Of a DNA stretch of 64,000 bases, positions 23,801 through 34,077 are shown piece by piece. Both the position numbers and the translations under genes were made by a program. The stretch is taken from NCBI GenBank assembly GCA_034670405.1, contig JAXDDX010000168.1, positions 620,001-684,000 of the forward strand. The letters run 5' to 3'. Source of the DNA: Hoplostethus atlanticus. Lineage: Eukaryota; Chordata; Actinopteri; Trachichthyiformes; Trachichthyidae. Numbering within the stretch: the first letter of the stretch is position 1; the number at the start of each line of letters is the position of its first letter. The notes beneath the pieces were generated by a model. It made no database searches and was not told where the DNA came from. It worked only from the letters and a program-made list of their open reading frames with translations.

Positions 23801-26800
23801 CCTGGTAGAACAGCACCCTCTTCCTGTTTTGAGCCATAAAGCAATCTCCCTTTGTGCTTAAAAGCAATCCAGCCGATTTCCCGCCAAATCTGACCCTCAT
23901 GGCATACAATGTAAAATTCAGTGAAGAGGCCAGTAGAGGCTGCCAATCTCCTTGACAATGTTGTTTATGTAATTAAATTAATGTTGCAAATAATTATTAA
24001 ATAATTATTTATAGATGTTAATAAACTCGGGGAAAAAAGTTTGGAAATTTGTGTTTGGTTGATTATTTCTCTGTTGTTACAATGCTAATTGACATTGTAT
24101 GTTATATCGTTGGAAAGCCTGTTTATTACCTTTACAATGATGTCCAACTTGTAAGGATCATGCATTTGTGGGATGAGCAGCACAGCTGATTACGTGGGTA
24201 GCGCCCAAGTAAAATTTGCCAAAATTCTCACCCAATGCTAAACAGTGTATTCTCCTGTTGGTATTGACTCTTGTTTTGAGTTGTTTGGTGGATTGGATGA
24301 TTGAACTCTCCATCAGTAACAAGGAACATATTGGCAATTTTACACTTTATTCATTTAATACACCGTCAGGAGCCTCAGTGTCAAAGTATGGAGACGACGT
24401 GGAGAACGCTATGCTGATTGTTGCACCGATCGAGTAACAGCTTTTGGTGGGGGCAGTGTCATGGTGTGGGGCGGTATCTCCATCACTGGCAAAACAAGGC
24501 TTGTCATCATTGAAGGCCATCTTAATGCAGTGAGATATCAGGATGAGATTCTGCAGCCAGTGGCGATCCCATATCTCCACAATCTGGGACCTAACTCCAT
24601 CCTCCAAGATGACAACGCTCGCCCCCACAGAGCCAGGGTTATCACAGACTACCTCCAGAATGTGGGAGTAGAGAGAATGGAATGGCCTGCCAAGAGTCCA
24701 GACCTCAACCCAATTGAACACTTGTGGGATCAGCTTGGGCGTGCTGTACGTGTGGGGTGTCAAACCATGTGCCATGGAGGGCCGAGAGTATGCAGGTTTT
24801 CGTTCCAACCGAACAATACACCAGGTGATTCGACCGGTTATCACACCCTCAACCACAGAGGAGGGACTAATCAGTGAAATCACCTGGTGTAGTTTTTGGT
24901 TGGAATGAAAACCTGCATACTCTCGGCCCTCCATGGCACATGGTTCGACACCCCTGTGTTAGAGTGACCAACACAACCACGCTGGCTGACCTGCAACGAC
25001 TCCTGGTTGAGGAATGGAATGCCATCCCACAACAACGTGTGACCAGGTTGGTGACCAGCATGAGGAGGAGGTGCCAGGCTCTTGTGGCTGCGTATGGATC
25101 TTCCACCCGCTACTGAGGCTCCTGACGGTGTATTAAATGAATAAAGTGTAAAATTGCCAATATGTCTTGTTTGTTCCTTCTTACTGATAGAGAGTTCAAT
25201 CATCCAATCCACCAAACAACTCAAAACAAGAGTCAATACCAACAGGAGAATACACTGTTTAGCATTGGCAGAGAATTTTGGCAAATTTTACTTGGGCGCT
25301 ATCCACATAATCAGCTGTGCTGCTCATCCCATAAATGCATGATCCTTACAAGTTGGACATCATTGTAAAGGTAAATAAACAGGCTTTCCAATGATATAAT
25401 ACAATATATAATATATATAATATATATCTCCATTGCTATAATATATAATATAATACAATGCCAATTAGCATTGTAACAACAGAGAAATAATCAACCAAAC
25501 ACAAAAAAAAATTCCGAGTTTAGTTAACACATAAAACAAATTTCTTTACAACACTGTTCACCTTGTCATTATGATTATGAACTATCTGTAAATAAATGTT
25601 TTTTTGCCTCCAGATCTATGCAGCTCTCAACATCTTCTTTGGCATGGCCAGTATCGGCCTGCTGACTGTGGTGGCCATAGACCGCTACCTTACCATCTCA
25701 AGACATGACATAGGTATCTCTTTACTTCTCTGGCACTCTCCATACATGCATGTGGAACTAAACTGACTTTCTTAAGGGCCTCAGAATAAATCAAGGGAGG
25801 ATGATATGGCTAGGAGAGGATGTTCAGGGACCCTGCATTGAGCAGTATTTCAGTCAGTCAGTCAGTTAAGTCAGTCAATTGAAGTCCAGTGGCAGATAAC
25901 AAACCCAAGTGCTTTGTAGCTTGCCTAAGTAATATAAAGAATGTACGACTATGAGAAGTTGGTGATTTAGTGGGACCAAGGAATGCTTTGTTACGACTCA
26001 ACCCAAGGGCAACCTGGTGTTGTGTCTCCCAAAAGGACATCTGTTTGACCTCTAATGACCCTTCCAGTTGGGCTGGTGTAACTTGAAGGTATCCTCCTTG
26101 AAGGTGTCTTATTTTTGTTTTAAAGATCCAATCTGTTTTCGAGTGTATGAATTGTGTGTTTATACAAAGACTCTTGCTTCTGGAAAAAAAAACTTGCAAC
26201 TTTAATATCTGAAACTGAAAATACTGGTACTTTTTTTCTCCAGTGTTTCTCCAAACAGTACAAATGAAGGCCTGTAGATTTACAGTACTCGGGTCACCTG
26301 ACTCATTTGTGTATGTGTCCTTTTTCTCCACAGGGCAGAAGATGACTGTCCGTTCATACATCCTTCTCATTCTAGCAGCATGGCTCAATGCTGTGTTTTG
26401 GTCTTCCATGCCAATAATAGGCTGGGCTGGCTATGCACCCGACCCAACTGGAGCTACCTGCACCATCAACTGGAGACAAAATGATGCGTGAGTCACTAAC
26501 TTTCCCTATAATTATGGTGTTTTTCTGTTTATTTAATCATTATCTCTTACATGACCAGTAGATGGGATGATGGACTTCAATTGTACTGTATATGTTCATT
26601 GTTTGGTTGACTAACCACAATGTTAACATGTTAAATGCTCTCCATCTTATATATTATTATTTGCTATATTATTTGCTTCACACTGACGGACTGATGGAGC
26701 TCAAATCTTTTTGATATGATTTTATTACCTTCCCCAGACTGATGCACACTCACTACTCTCTTCCTGAGGTGTATGAACTGTATTCATGTACTTAATTATT

Positions 26801-29043
26801 GCTTGTAGGTATTTTTTATTTTTATTTAGCCCAATATTTAATATTATTTTAACTTGTGAAGCACTTTGTACTTGTGTAAGAAAAGTGCTACATGAAAAAA
26901 ATATATATTATTTTTGTTGTTATTAGATTTCATGGCTGTTGTTTTTATTGTAAAGCGTCTTTGGGTACAGTGAAAAGCGCTATATAAATGTGATGTATTA
27001 TTATTATTATGGTAAAAACTATAATTCTACATAAACGAACTATATGTATATATATTTTAATTGTATCTTATAGCACAAGGGGTTCACAAACTTTCAATCA
27101 CAACTGCATGTTGGACGGTGACTGAAAAGAAAACACTGTTTCAAAAACTGCTGAGAAAGGCGCTCACTACTGTTTCTACTACTACTACTGCTACTGTTTC
27201 TACGACTACTACCAATACTGCTACTGCTAATATTAACTTTTCCCAATATCTGAAACAGATTATACATGGCTATACCATTTTGTAAATAGACACCATAGCT
27301 AATTCCGCTTTCCCTTCACAGCTCCTTTATTTCGTATACCATGGCAGTGATTGCTGTGAACTTTGTGGTGCCTCTTTCGGTCATGTTTTACTGCTACTAC
27401 AACGTGTCCGTCACCATGAAGAGATACAAAGCCAACAACCGCTTGGACCACATCAACATAGATTGGTCGGACCAGATGGATGTTACCAAGGTGAAAAGCA
27501 AGCCAAACATCGCCATACCCAGGCCCATTCAACTTCCTTCAAATATTTTGATTGTGAATGGATGAAAAAAAAAGTCATTGCCATTTTATATTTTGACCAG
27601 TGTTCCTTCTTTCCCATTCAAGTTTACCAGTTAGCTAACTTGCACTTTGAAAAACTGCCCATTGACATTTAAAGGGGACATATTATGGAAAACGGCTTAT
27701 TCCTGGCCCTTATACATGTTCCAAGTGTTACAATTGACCTAAGTAGCCGAGAAAAGTGAAATCTGGAAGTCACCCCCTTTTTCTGTAGTTTCCTTTTTCA
27801 AAGAACGGTCCAAAAAAACAGGCCGTTTTGAAAAGTCCCCCTGTTTAGAAGTCATAACGGGCCACTGTTAGCATAATCCAACCCCTCTCAGAGCATGCCC
27901 ACCCCCAGGTCAATAACCACTCCCATTTACCTCATCTCAAAATGCAGCGCCGCAAGGCGTTGCTTATGGTGCATTCCATTGTACTCGGAAGTCGATCATT
28001 GATACCGTAATTGAAAACTGTCCGCCAACCCCGAATCCATTCCTGAAGCACTCCGTGGATGAGGCTTCAAATGTCATCGATGACGTAATGATGTTAAAAC
28101 GATACAAGCCTCGATACGTTCTCGACACACGCTTCGAGGCTTCGGTATCAAGCGTAACATCACTAGCAGATATCTGCAATAATATCTGAATCATGTGATC
28201 ACAATGTTAAAATAAACCAAAAACACTTACATTTGAGCTCATTTTCCAACTCCACTGTCCAGACGTGTTCATCACTTTTAAGTGTCCTCTGGAAACACTT
28301 CCGTTGTCGTTTGGCGTAATTGCAGCGCGTTACTGTAATGTGTTGTGTTGTCTTAATGTGTTGTGTTGTCTGTAATGTGTTGTGTTGTCTTAATGTGTTG
28401 TGTTGTCTGTAATGTGTTGTGTTGTCTTAATGTGTTGTGTTGTCTGTAATTTGTTGTGTGTGTTGTCAAATTGATGAAGATGTTTTCTTAATTTGCTTGT
28501 GTTTTGTCTACTTACATGTGTTTTCTTAAGTTGCAGCGCGTTGAGCTCTCAGGGCCACCGTACTGTTCTTTACAATGGAGAAAATGAGAGACTGAAACAC
28601 ACACTACAGAAGCTGGTTTTAGGATTTGTTTTGATATAGACTTCACAAACGTCTTGTAAAGACCCCCAGGAACAGTTTTAAATAGCCCAAAATGAGTAAA
28701 ATACCCCCCCTTTAACTCAACTCCAGGCAGCTCTACCTCTGAGAAGTGTTTCTAGAAGTAAAATTCCAATCTGCTACTTTTTTGACAGTATGCTAAAGAT
28801 ATGCTGCTCTGTGTATGTGGCCAGCAGATGTCCATAGTGATGATTGTCATGTTCCTGGTGGCCTGGTCTCCATACTCCATGGTGTGTCTCTGGGCATCAT
28901 TTGGTGACCCCAAGAAGATACCTGCCGCTATGGCCATCATCGCTCCACTCTTTGCCAAGTCCTCCACCTTTTACAACCCCTGTATTTATGTTGTTGCCAA
29001 CAAAAAGTAAGTTTTATTCTTTTTATTATGGTATGCTAATGAG

Positions 29044-29085
<42 letters not shown>

Positions 29086-30518
29086 ATGCTTTTTTCACTA
29101 TCCTTATGAGAACTAGTTTTAGTCCCCACTTCCACAAGGGGTTAGTTTAGGATCAGGATTTGGGTTTAGGGTTAAGATTAGAATTGGGATTTTTTTAAGG
29201 CAATGACCCCAGCTTCCACCAGGATACAGGACAGAGTCCGAGACCAAGTCCTCCGGCAGGTGTTCCCAGCAAACCTTCACTACATGTTTGCATGACCTAC
29301 ACAGCCTGTCTCTGGCAACCTCCCCTGCCATGTGATCCAACTCACCACCAGTTGACAGCTCAGCCCGTCTCTTCACCCGAGTGTCTCAGGTCTGATGGAA
29401 CAACTACAAAGTCAATCATTGACCTTTGGCCCAAGGTGCTCTGGTACCATGATCACTTAAGAACCTCACTGTGTTTGAACATGGTGTGTTATGGGCAATC
29501 CTTGACTAGCACAGAGGTCCAACAATAATACACCAGTCAGGTTCAGATCAGGGAGGCCATTCCTCCCAATCACACCCCACTAGATATCCCAGTCTTTACC
29601 AATGGGAGTGTTGAAGTCTTCCAGTAGGACTATGGAGTCGGTAGGTGGAGTCTTCTCCAGCACTCCACCCACCGACGCATATGCGAAAACAACAGTCAGG
29701 ATTTTTTCTATCCACAAAATCATTGAGGAGGCTTTGTCATCCACTGGGATATCCACTGTGAGTATTGCTTCAACCGCCTGGTACCTCTCACCCTGAGCAC
29801 CACTCCCAGGCCTGGCTCCAGGAGTGGGCCCAGGTCTACCTATTCCGGGCGAGATTCTCTTTGGTCTTGTTGAACCATTCATAGGCGTCTTCTTGAATCA
29901 CTATATAGGATATCAAGGCATAGCCGAGGTAGGGAGAGTGTCCAGCCCGGTTACATTTGGGTGGTATCACTGCTGTTTGTGGATGATGTCCTTCTGGCTT
30001 CATCTGACTGCAATCTCTGATGTGCACTGGAGTGGCTTGCAGCCTAGTGTATTGCGATCTGGATAAGGATCAGCACCTCCAAGTCTGAGGCCATTGTTCT
30101 TTCATGGAAGAAGGTGGTCTGTCCCATCGAGGTGAGGAGTGAGCAGCTGCCCCAAGTGGAGGAGTTCCAGTATCTTGAGGTGTACCGTGCATAAGGGACT
30201 GGTGGAAGACCTCCGGGGTAGACCCAGAAAGGAGTTGGGGGAAGTTGCTGGGGAAAAGGTCAACTGGAGAGGTTTAAGAGGGTTACTGGGTTAGGGAATG
30301 AATGTAGTCGAATGTGTGTGGACTCTGTTTTTGATGCCGATTCTGTAATCAACTGGTAGTTCTAGCTAATGATTGGACTGTACACTCAAGGAGTTGTGAA
30401 CTTTTCCTGCAGGTTCAGAAGAGCCATCATAGGAATGATCCGATGTCAAACCAGGCAGCGAATTACCATCAATAACCAGGTTCCCATGACAATCTCCCAA
30501 CTCCCTCTGACCCAGTGA
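20868..30518 (+). CDS. rrh: Peropsin (retinal pigment epithelium-derived rhodopsin homolog)
   Basis: This is a seven-transmembrane opsin of the RGR/peropsin group, expressed in retinal pigment epithelium in vertebrates and thought to act as a retinal-binding receptor or photoisomerase. Exons: 20868-20979, 22974-23164, 25614-25713, 26334-26487, 27322-27490, 28828-29006, 30413-30518. They total 1011 nt and 336 aa plus stop (human 337), with GT-AG and phase consistent throughout. Visible hallmarks: N-glycosylation site near residue 8 (NTSG); conserved disulfide Cys100-Cys177; DRY at 124-126; GWAGYAPDPTGATC in extracellular loop 2; retinal Schiff-base lysine Lys286 in LFAKSSTFYNPCIY; NPxxY at 292-296. 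The start at 20868 is chosen by family length; the longer in-frame ATG at 20775 adds a hydrophobic tail not expected in opsins. No truncation or frameshift is seen. It is convergent with enpep. Confidence 0.95.
22365..22540. repeat. Foldback (imperfect inverted repeat) in rrh intron 1
   Basis: The left arm, CCTAACCTCCTTCTAGGCTG then TTTTGTCAGATAG-CTGAGG, pairs with the right arm CCTCAGACTATCTGACAAAC then CAGCCTGGAAGGAGGTTGGG. Arms of about 75 bp surround a short centre. It is probably the core of a MITE within a longer repeat-like stretch (about 21485-22640) of unknown class. Confidence 0.6.
23219..23335 (+). repeat. Dispersed repeat copy (pair with 50605-50765)
   Basis: AGATGTTGATACGATGGCCT and TGTGAAATCTGGACATAATA, with ATCAGTTCAAAACAGTTTCC, recur with small changes at 50605-50765 in enpep intron 5. 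Unknown family, in rrh intron 2. Confidence 0.5.
24431..25116 (+). pseudogene. Tc1 transposase, N-terminally truncated and split by an insertion
   Basis: 24461-24750 encodes MVWGGISITGKTRL, the LQDDNARPHRA motif (second DDE aspartate region) and WPAKSPDLNPIEHLWDQLG (third acidic region). The frame resumes at about 24956 with TLADLQRLLVEEWNAIPQQ and ends RCQALVAAYGSSTRY at 25114-25116. The two halves are separated by a ~200-bp palindromic element. The DNA-binding half is missing, so it cannot encode active transposase. Confidence 0.85.
24754..24955. mobile_element. Palindromic MITE inserted into the Tc1 transposase
   Basis: The ends GGGGTGTCAAACCATGTGCC and GGCACATGGTTCGACACCCC form long inverted arms that include CCGAGAGTATGCAGGTTTTC and its complement. 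Flanking bases GTGT on both sides suggest a 3-4 bp target duplication. No coding capacity. The superfamily is not certain. Confidence 0.75.
26835..27010 (+). repeat. Two LINE/SINE 3' tails in rrh intron 4
   Basis: AAGCACTTTGTACTTGTG with AAAGTGCTACATGAAAAAAA, then AAAGCGTCTTTGGGTACAG with AAAGCGCTATATAAATG and ATTATTATTATTATGG. These are the characteristic 3' ends of two families of teleost retroposons, placed back to back. Confidence 0.55.
27673..28711. mobile_element. Non-autonomous DNA transposon with TTAA flanks
   Basis: The segment starts AGGGGACATATTATGG and ends CCCCCCCT, with TTAA immediately outside each end (27669-27672 and 28712-28715). TTAA duplications are typical of piggyBac and Kolobok families. 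The terminal match is short (AGGGG), so the superfamily is tentative. It contains a TGTTGTG minisatellite (28334-28467) and no transposase. It occupies most of rrh intron 5. Confidence 0.6.
28334..28467. repeat. Minisatellite, about 18-19 bp unit
   Basis: TGTAATGTGTTGTGTTGTC and TTAATGTGTTGTGTTGTC alternate about three times each, giving a ~37-bp higher-order period. It lies inside the TTAA-flanked element. Confidence 0.9.
29045..29084. repeat. (TG)n microsatellite
   Basis: An uninterrupted TG run of about 40 bp starts 39 bp after the rrh exon 6 donor. Confidence 0.95.
29110..30290. mobile_element. Two LINE fragments meeting head to head
   Basis: The minus strand of about 29890-29120 carries an endonuclease-domain fragment with SIVLLEDFN (normally LLGDFNAH-like). 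The plus strand of about 29890-30290 carries an RT fragment with a VDDVLLASSDCN block (FADD catalytic region) followed by STSKSEAIVLSWKK and LPQVEEFQYLEVY. Both appear to come from the same type of fish non-LTR element but face opposite ways, so an inversion or two insertions is needed. Both are degenerate; they lie in rrh intron 6. Confidence 0.65.
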
Positions 30519-30555
30519 TTAAAAAAGCTGCTTCAGTATTACACATCACATTGTA

Positions 30556-31558
30556 TTACAGTTTTTTTAGATTGCTTTTGACTCAATTTGCACAACAGAT
30601 TTTCAAAAAAAACTCTTAACACAGAATGCTATACTGCTCATTTTGGGTTCAAAATCTAATATAGCATGCAAAATAAAAACACAGGTGTCAAATGAGAGAA
30701 TATTATATGCAAAAGTTTATCATAGCACCAGAACATTGGATATGTTGATCGTTGAAGTTTAATTATTGGTGCATTTTCAAATACAATGGCCATTATCAAA
30801 TAATGCTGTCAAACACTCAATAATTGTTATCAAAAAAGACTATGCAAGTGTCATTTCCTCATAAGTACTTCAAATGAAGTACAGCAAGCATCCCCTGTGA
30901 TCCCCTGTGATAGACTGAGGTATATATATATATATATATAGCTTTATGGAAGACAAACAAAATATTAGATTACAGTAGATTACTGTATATGAAAGAAATC
31001 ATACAGTAATGCAGTAAACTCAACTGAATTTTACAGTAAAAACAAAAACAACAGTAAAAGCAAAAACAACAGTAAAAGCAAAGATTACAGTAACAAAAAA
31101 CAAAACAAATGCATTTCAGTGCTTAAGCAGCATTTTGCCTCTCTGCTGCATTTGGCCACAGAATCGGCCTCATCGGCCTGCTCCATGTTGTCAGAAACTG
31201 CCATTCAGGTTTCTAAGCAGCCTTTTATGTAGTGGTGATGAGATTATCAATTGTGTTGCAATGCTACTAACCTGGGCAAGGTTGCTGGAAGTAATGAGAC
31301 ATGGCTACAAACACCTGATGAACTGATTTAGTGAGCTGCATTTGTAGTAATAAGCATTGCAACATTGCTGTAATGTTAGGTGGCTGTACTCTGAGGATGG
31401 AGCATGTGATTTAGAGTTTTGCACTTTGTATGTCAGCATAGGATGTAGTGTCTTAGACTATGAATTTTGAAAGTCAGTTTAGCACTTTGCATTTTGAGTT
31501 TTGTACATTGAAATTCTGCTGTGCAGAATGAGTCAAAGCAATCGAAAAAAAACTGTAA
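30556..31558. mobile_element. 1-kb non-autonomous DNA transposon with TA flanks
   Basis: Left end TTACAGTTTTTTTAGATTGC followed by TTTTGACTCA; right end TGAGTCAAAGCAATCG then AAAAAAAACTGTAA. These are inverted copies about 40 bp long with TA outside each (30554-30555 and 31559-31560). No transposase was found. A (TA)10 tract lies at 30921-30940. It starts 37 bp after the rrh stop codon, so it probably forms part of the rrh 3' UTR. Confidence 0.7.
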
Positions 31559-31650
31559 TATCCCCTGGTATTAAAACCCTAGAAGCAATATGAATTGTTG
31601 TGAACAGGAAAATTTCAAGTTGAGTACAAGTCTTTCTGTTGGTATTAAAC

Positions 31651-32091
31651 TTCAAGATGTCACTGGAAATCCATTTACTTGCATCTTGAGGCTGAGTGTG
31701 ACCCATTCAAAACCTTGATGGACTTTGAACCTTGACCAGTTTGATTGTTTTTTTTTTTTGTTAAATCAACTTCTCACAAATTAACACTTCATGTCCAAGT
31801 CCACCATTTGTCCTACTGTGCAAGCGCCATTCTATGTAACCCAGCACTGCCTGTAACATGTCACAACCTGGAGTTTTCAATTTCTGAGACGTTCAAAGTT
31901 TATTTTTACAACAAAATCAAACTATTGAGAGTCTATTTTTCACATCTATCTGTTTTATATATACTCCAGAAGGTATCCATTGTACTAGAACCTGAGGCGT
32001 AACTTGTGTGACGCAAGACTTCCCCGAAGGTTTTGAATGGGTTGTGTTCGAAGATGCAAGCAAATACAAATGAACAACAATGACATCTTGA
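31651..32091. repeat. Imperfect foldback, MITE-like
   Basis: The left arm TTCAAGATGTCA, TTGCATCTTGAGGCT and CCCATTCAAAACCTT is matched in reverse by GAAGGTTTTGAATGGG, GAAGATGCAAGCAAAT and TGACATCTTGA. Arms of about 65-70 bp are separated by about 300 bp. No coding frame. Confidence 0.55.
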
Positions 32092-34077
32092 GGCTGTTCG
32101 GGCTAGGTATTAACACAGCTTGATTTTCACTGAACTCTCAGCATAAAAATGTATGAACTCACAATAGTAAAATCACTGGGATTGACCTATATGTACTGTG
32201 TCAACCCTTATTTTGCCAGCAGTGTTTTGAATCCTCACTAGAGCCAACTCATTTGGCATAGTTGCATTTCTTTTAAATAAAGCATGAAAAGTTAACCAAC
32301 AATACATTTTAAAATAAAATTCTTGTGTAAAGCTTGAGTAATACTTCTGAATGACTATGGATTTCCATAAGGATCTTGTGCAAGCTTTCGATCTTTTCGA
32401 ATGGAATCTTTCAATTCCATTACATGGACACTTTAGTTGCTATTATCAATGTTATTCTGTCCTTCTTAGATATTGTTCTGTTGAATGACTTTATATTTTG
32501 GGTGGTGTTTATTATGTTAATTCCACTTTTTGATGCACTATAGCCCCTAGTTTTTCTCCCACGTACTCCATGCTATGTTATCAACTGTTTGCACTTCAGA
32601 ACAAAAACAAAAAAACCTTTATTAACGTCCCCCTCTCATGCTGTATGGCAACGGCAGGTAGTGCCAGCAATACCATTCAAACAATTTAATTTGGTGACAT
32701 TCAAGTAGTTCAAGTTTTCTGCTAGATTCAACCAGTATAATTCTGATTGATTCTCTGTTTTTTTTTAATTTATTTATTTTAGGCAAGGAAAGTTCAGTTT
32801 CCTCACTTTGATGTAATGGGCATTTTAGTGACAAATAACATGAAAAGACAAGCTTAGGATAAGGACGGACATGAAGTAACCTTAGTAAAAATGTATTTAT
32901 TACACTTTTGCTCTTTGTACATTTACATTTGATTGAGACTCAACTTACAAATACAAATGATCATATAATTTTCTGTGCTCATGACACCTGAGATAGATGA
33001 ACGTAATTATGCTTGAATTCAAAAGTGGAGTATATCATACAAATATTTGTGTTTGTAACTTGTTATTCATGCTTCCAGTGAAGTTGAAATTTTACAAAAA
33101 TGCAATTTAGAAAAATGATTGATTGAATGATAAAGGCACATATAAGGCATAAGGAAACCTTAAATTACCAAAGAGTTTGAATTTTTGTACATTTCCCCAT
33201 TGCACGATCATCAAATTTTGATTCAGTGGTTGCAAAAAGTTTGTCCATACAAGATTGCAGTGACACAAATACAGATAGAGAGAATGGGCTGAGGAAAAAT
33301 CATGTCATCTGGGTCCCCTGTTAGTAGATTATCAGGTATTTGTACATTACCAGTGAACCAAATCTAAACATCTATTATCTTGTTTTTTTTTTTACATATC
33401 ACAACAACACACAACAATAGTCTGTAAAATGGTAAGCTTGATAACAGGCATAATGAAAGACCGGTAGCAATAATAGATAGTTAGCTATAAACAGTTCTAT
33501 TGTGTTCAAGCAACCAAAGGAAGAGGTGCTTCATTATAGCTGCACTAGGCAATTGTGCATGTCCGCCTCTCCAAATGGCAGGTAACTGTTTAAATGCACC
33601 ACTTGGCGGCCCCATGTATCAGCAAGACATCACTGTTTTTGAAAGTTTGAAGGACTTCATTACCCAGAAATCTCATAAGGTGATGTCAGTAAACTAAATG
33701 TTGTCTTCTTAGTGTCTGGTAGGGGTGGAGGTGGTGAAGAGGTTCAGCCATGGTGAGTCCAGCTTTCTCTTATAGTACTGGGAAGGAAGGGAGTGTGAAC
33801 ATAACAAAAAAAACGGGGCACACTTGTTTAAGGGAACCTGTACCTTCCCAGTCACCCTGTGATGGGTGAACACCAGCAAGCCTAGCATAGTTAATCTAGT
33901 TTAGCTAGCCTATAACTTTATCCATTCAAAGAAACAGAGAATATAGGACCAGTCTATAAAAAAGGTAAGGGGATAGCTCGCTGTACCCTGTAGGTATGCA
34001 TATGTGGCATTGGGGCCTGGGAATGTGTCCATTGAACTGCGATGGTTCTCTGCAGCAGTGTTACACCCGGTGCTATC

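Larger units (their letters stand above)
24024..25520 (+). mobile_element. Tc1-type transposon with long (about 370-410 bp) terminal inverted repeats
   Basis: The termini AAACTCGG and CCGAGTTT are flanked by TA (24022-24023 and 25521-25522). The first ~370 bp is repeated in reverse from about 25112 to 25520, including TTTGTGTTTGGTTGATTATT, the TAGCGCCCAAGT block and GTGTAAAATTGCCAATATG. An AT-rich microsatellite (about 25395-25460) has expanded in the right arm. The interior carries a C-terminal Tc1 transposase frame broken by another insertion. It lies in rrh intron 2, same orientation as the gene. Confidence 0.85.
30519..34077. other. Convergent spacer between rrh and enpep
   Basis: This contains the 3' ends of two genes facing each other. 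Apart from the elements at 30556-31558 and 31651-32091, no coding sequence is evident. AATAAA occurs on the plus strand near 32275 (TTTAAATAAAGCATG), a possible rrh poly(A) signal. Minus-strand AATAAA at 32896-32901 is a possible enpep signal; both are weak candidates without transcripts. A small stretch at 33535-33700 (TTCATTACCCAGAAATC) matches 21817-21865, another dispersed repeat. Confidence 0.5.

Noticed and set aside
24347-24934. 195-codon minus-strand frame
   Set aside because: It is antisense to the Tc1 transposase and the palindromic MITE.
25858-26409. 183-codon minus-strand frame
   Set aside because: It overlaps rrh exon 4 in antisense and has no recognisable domain.
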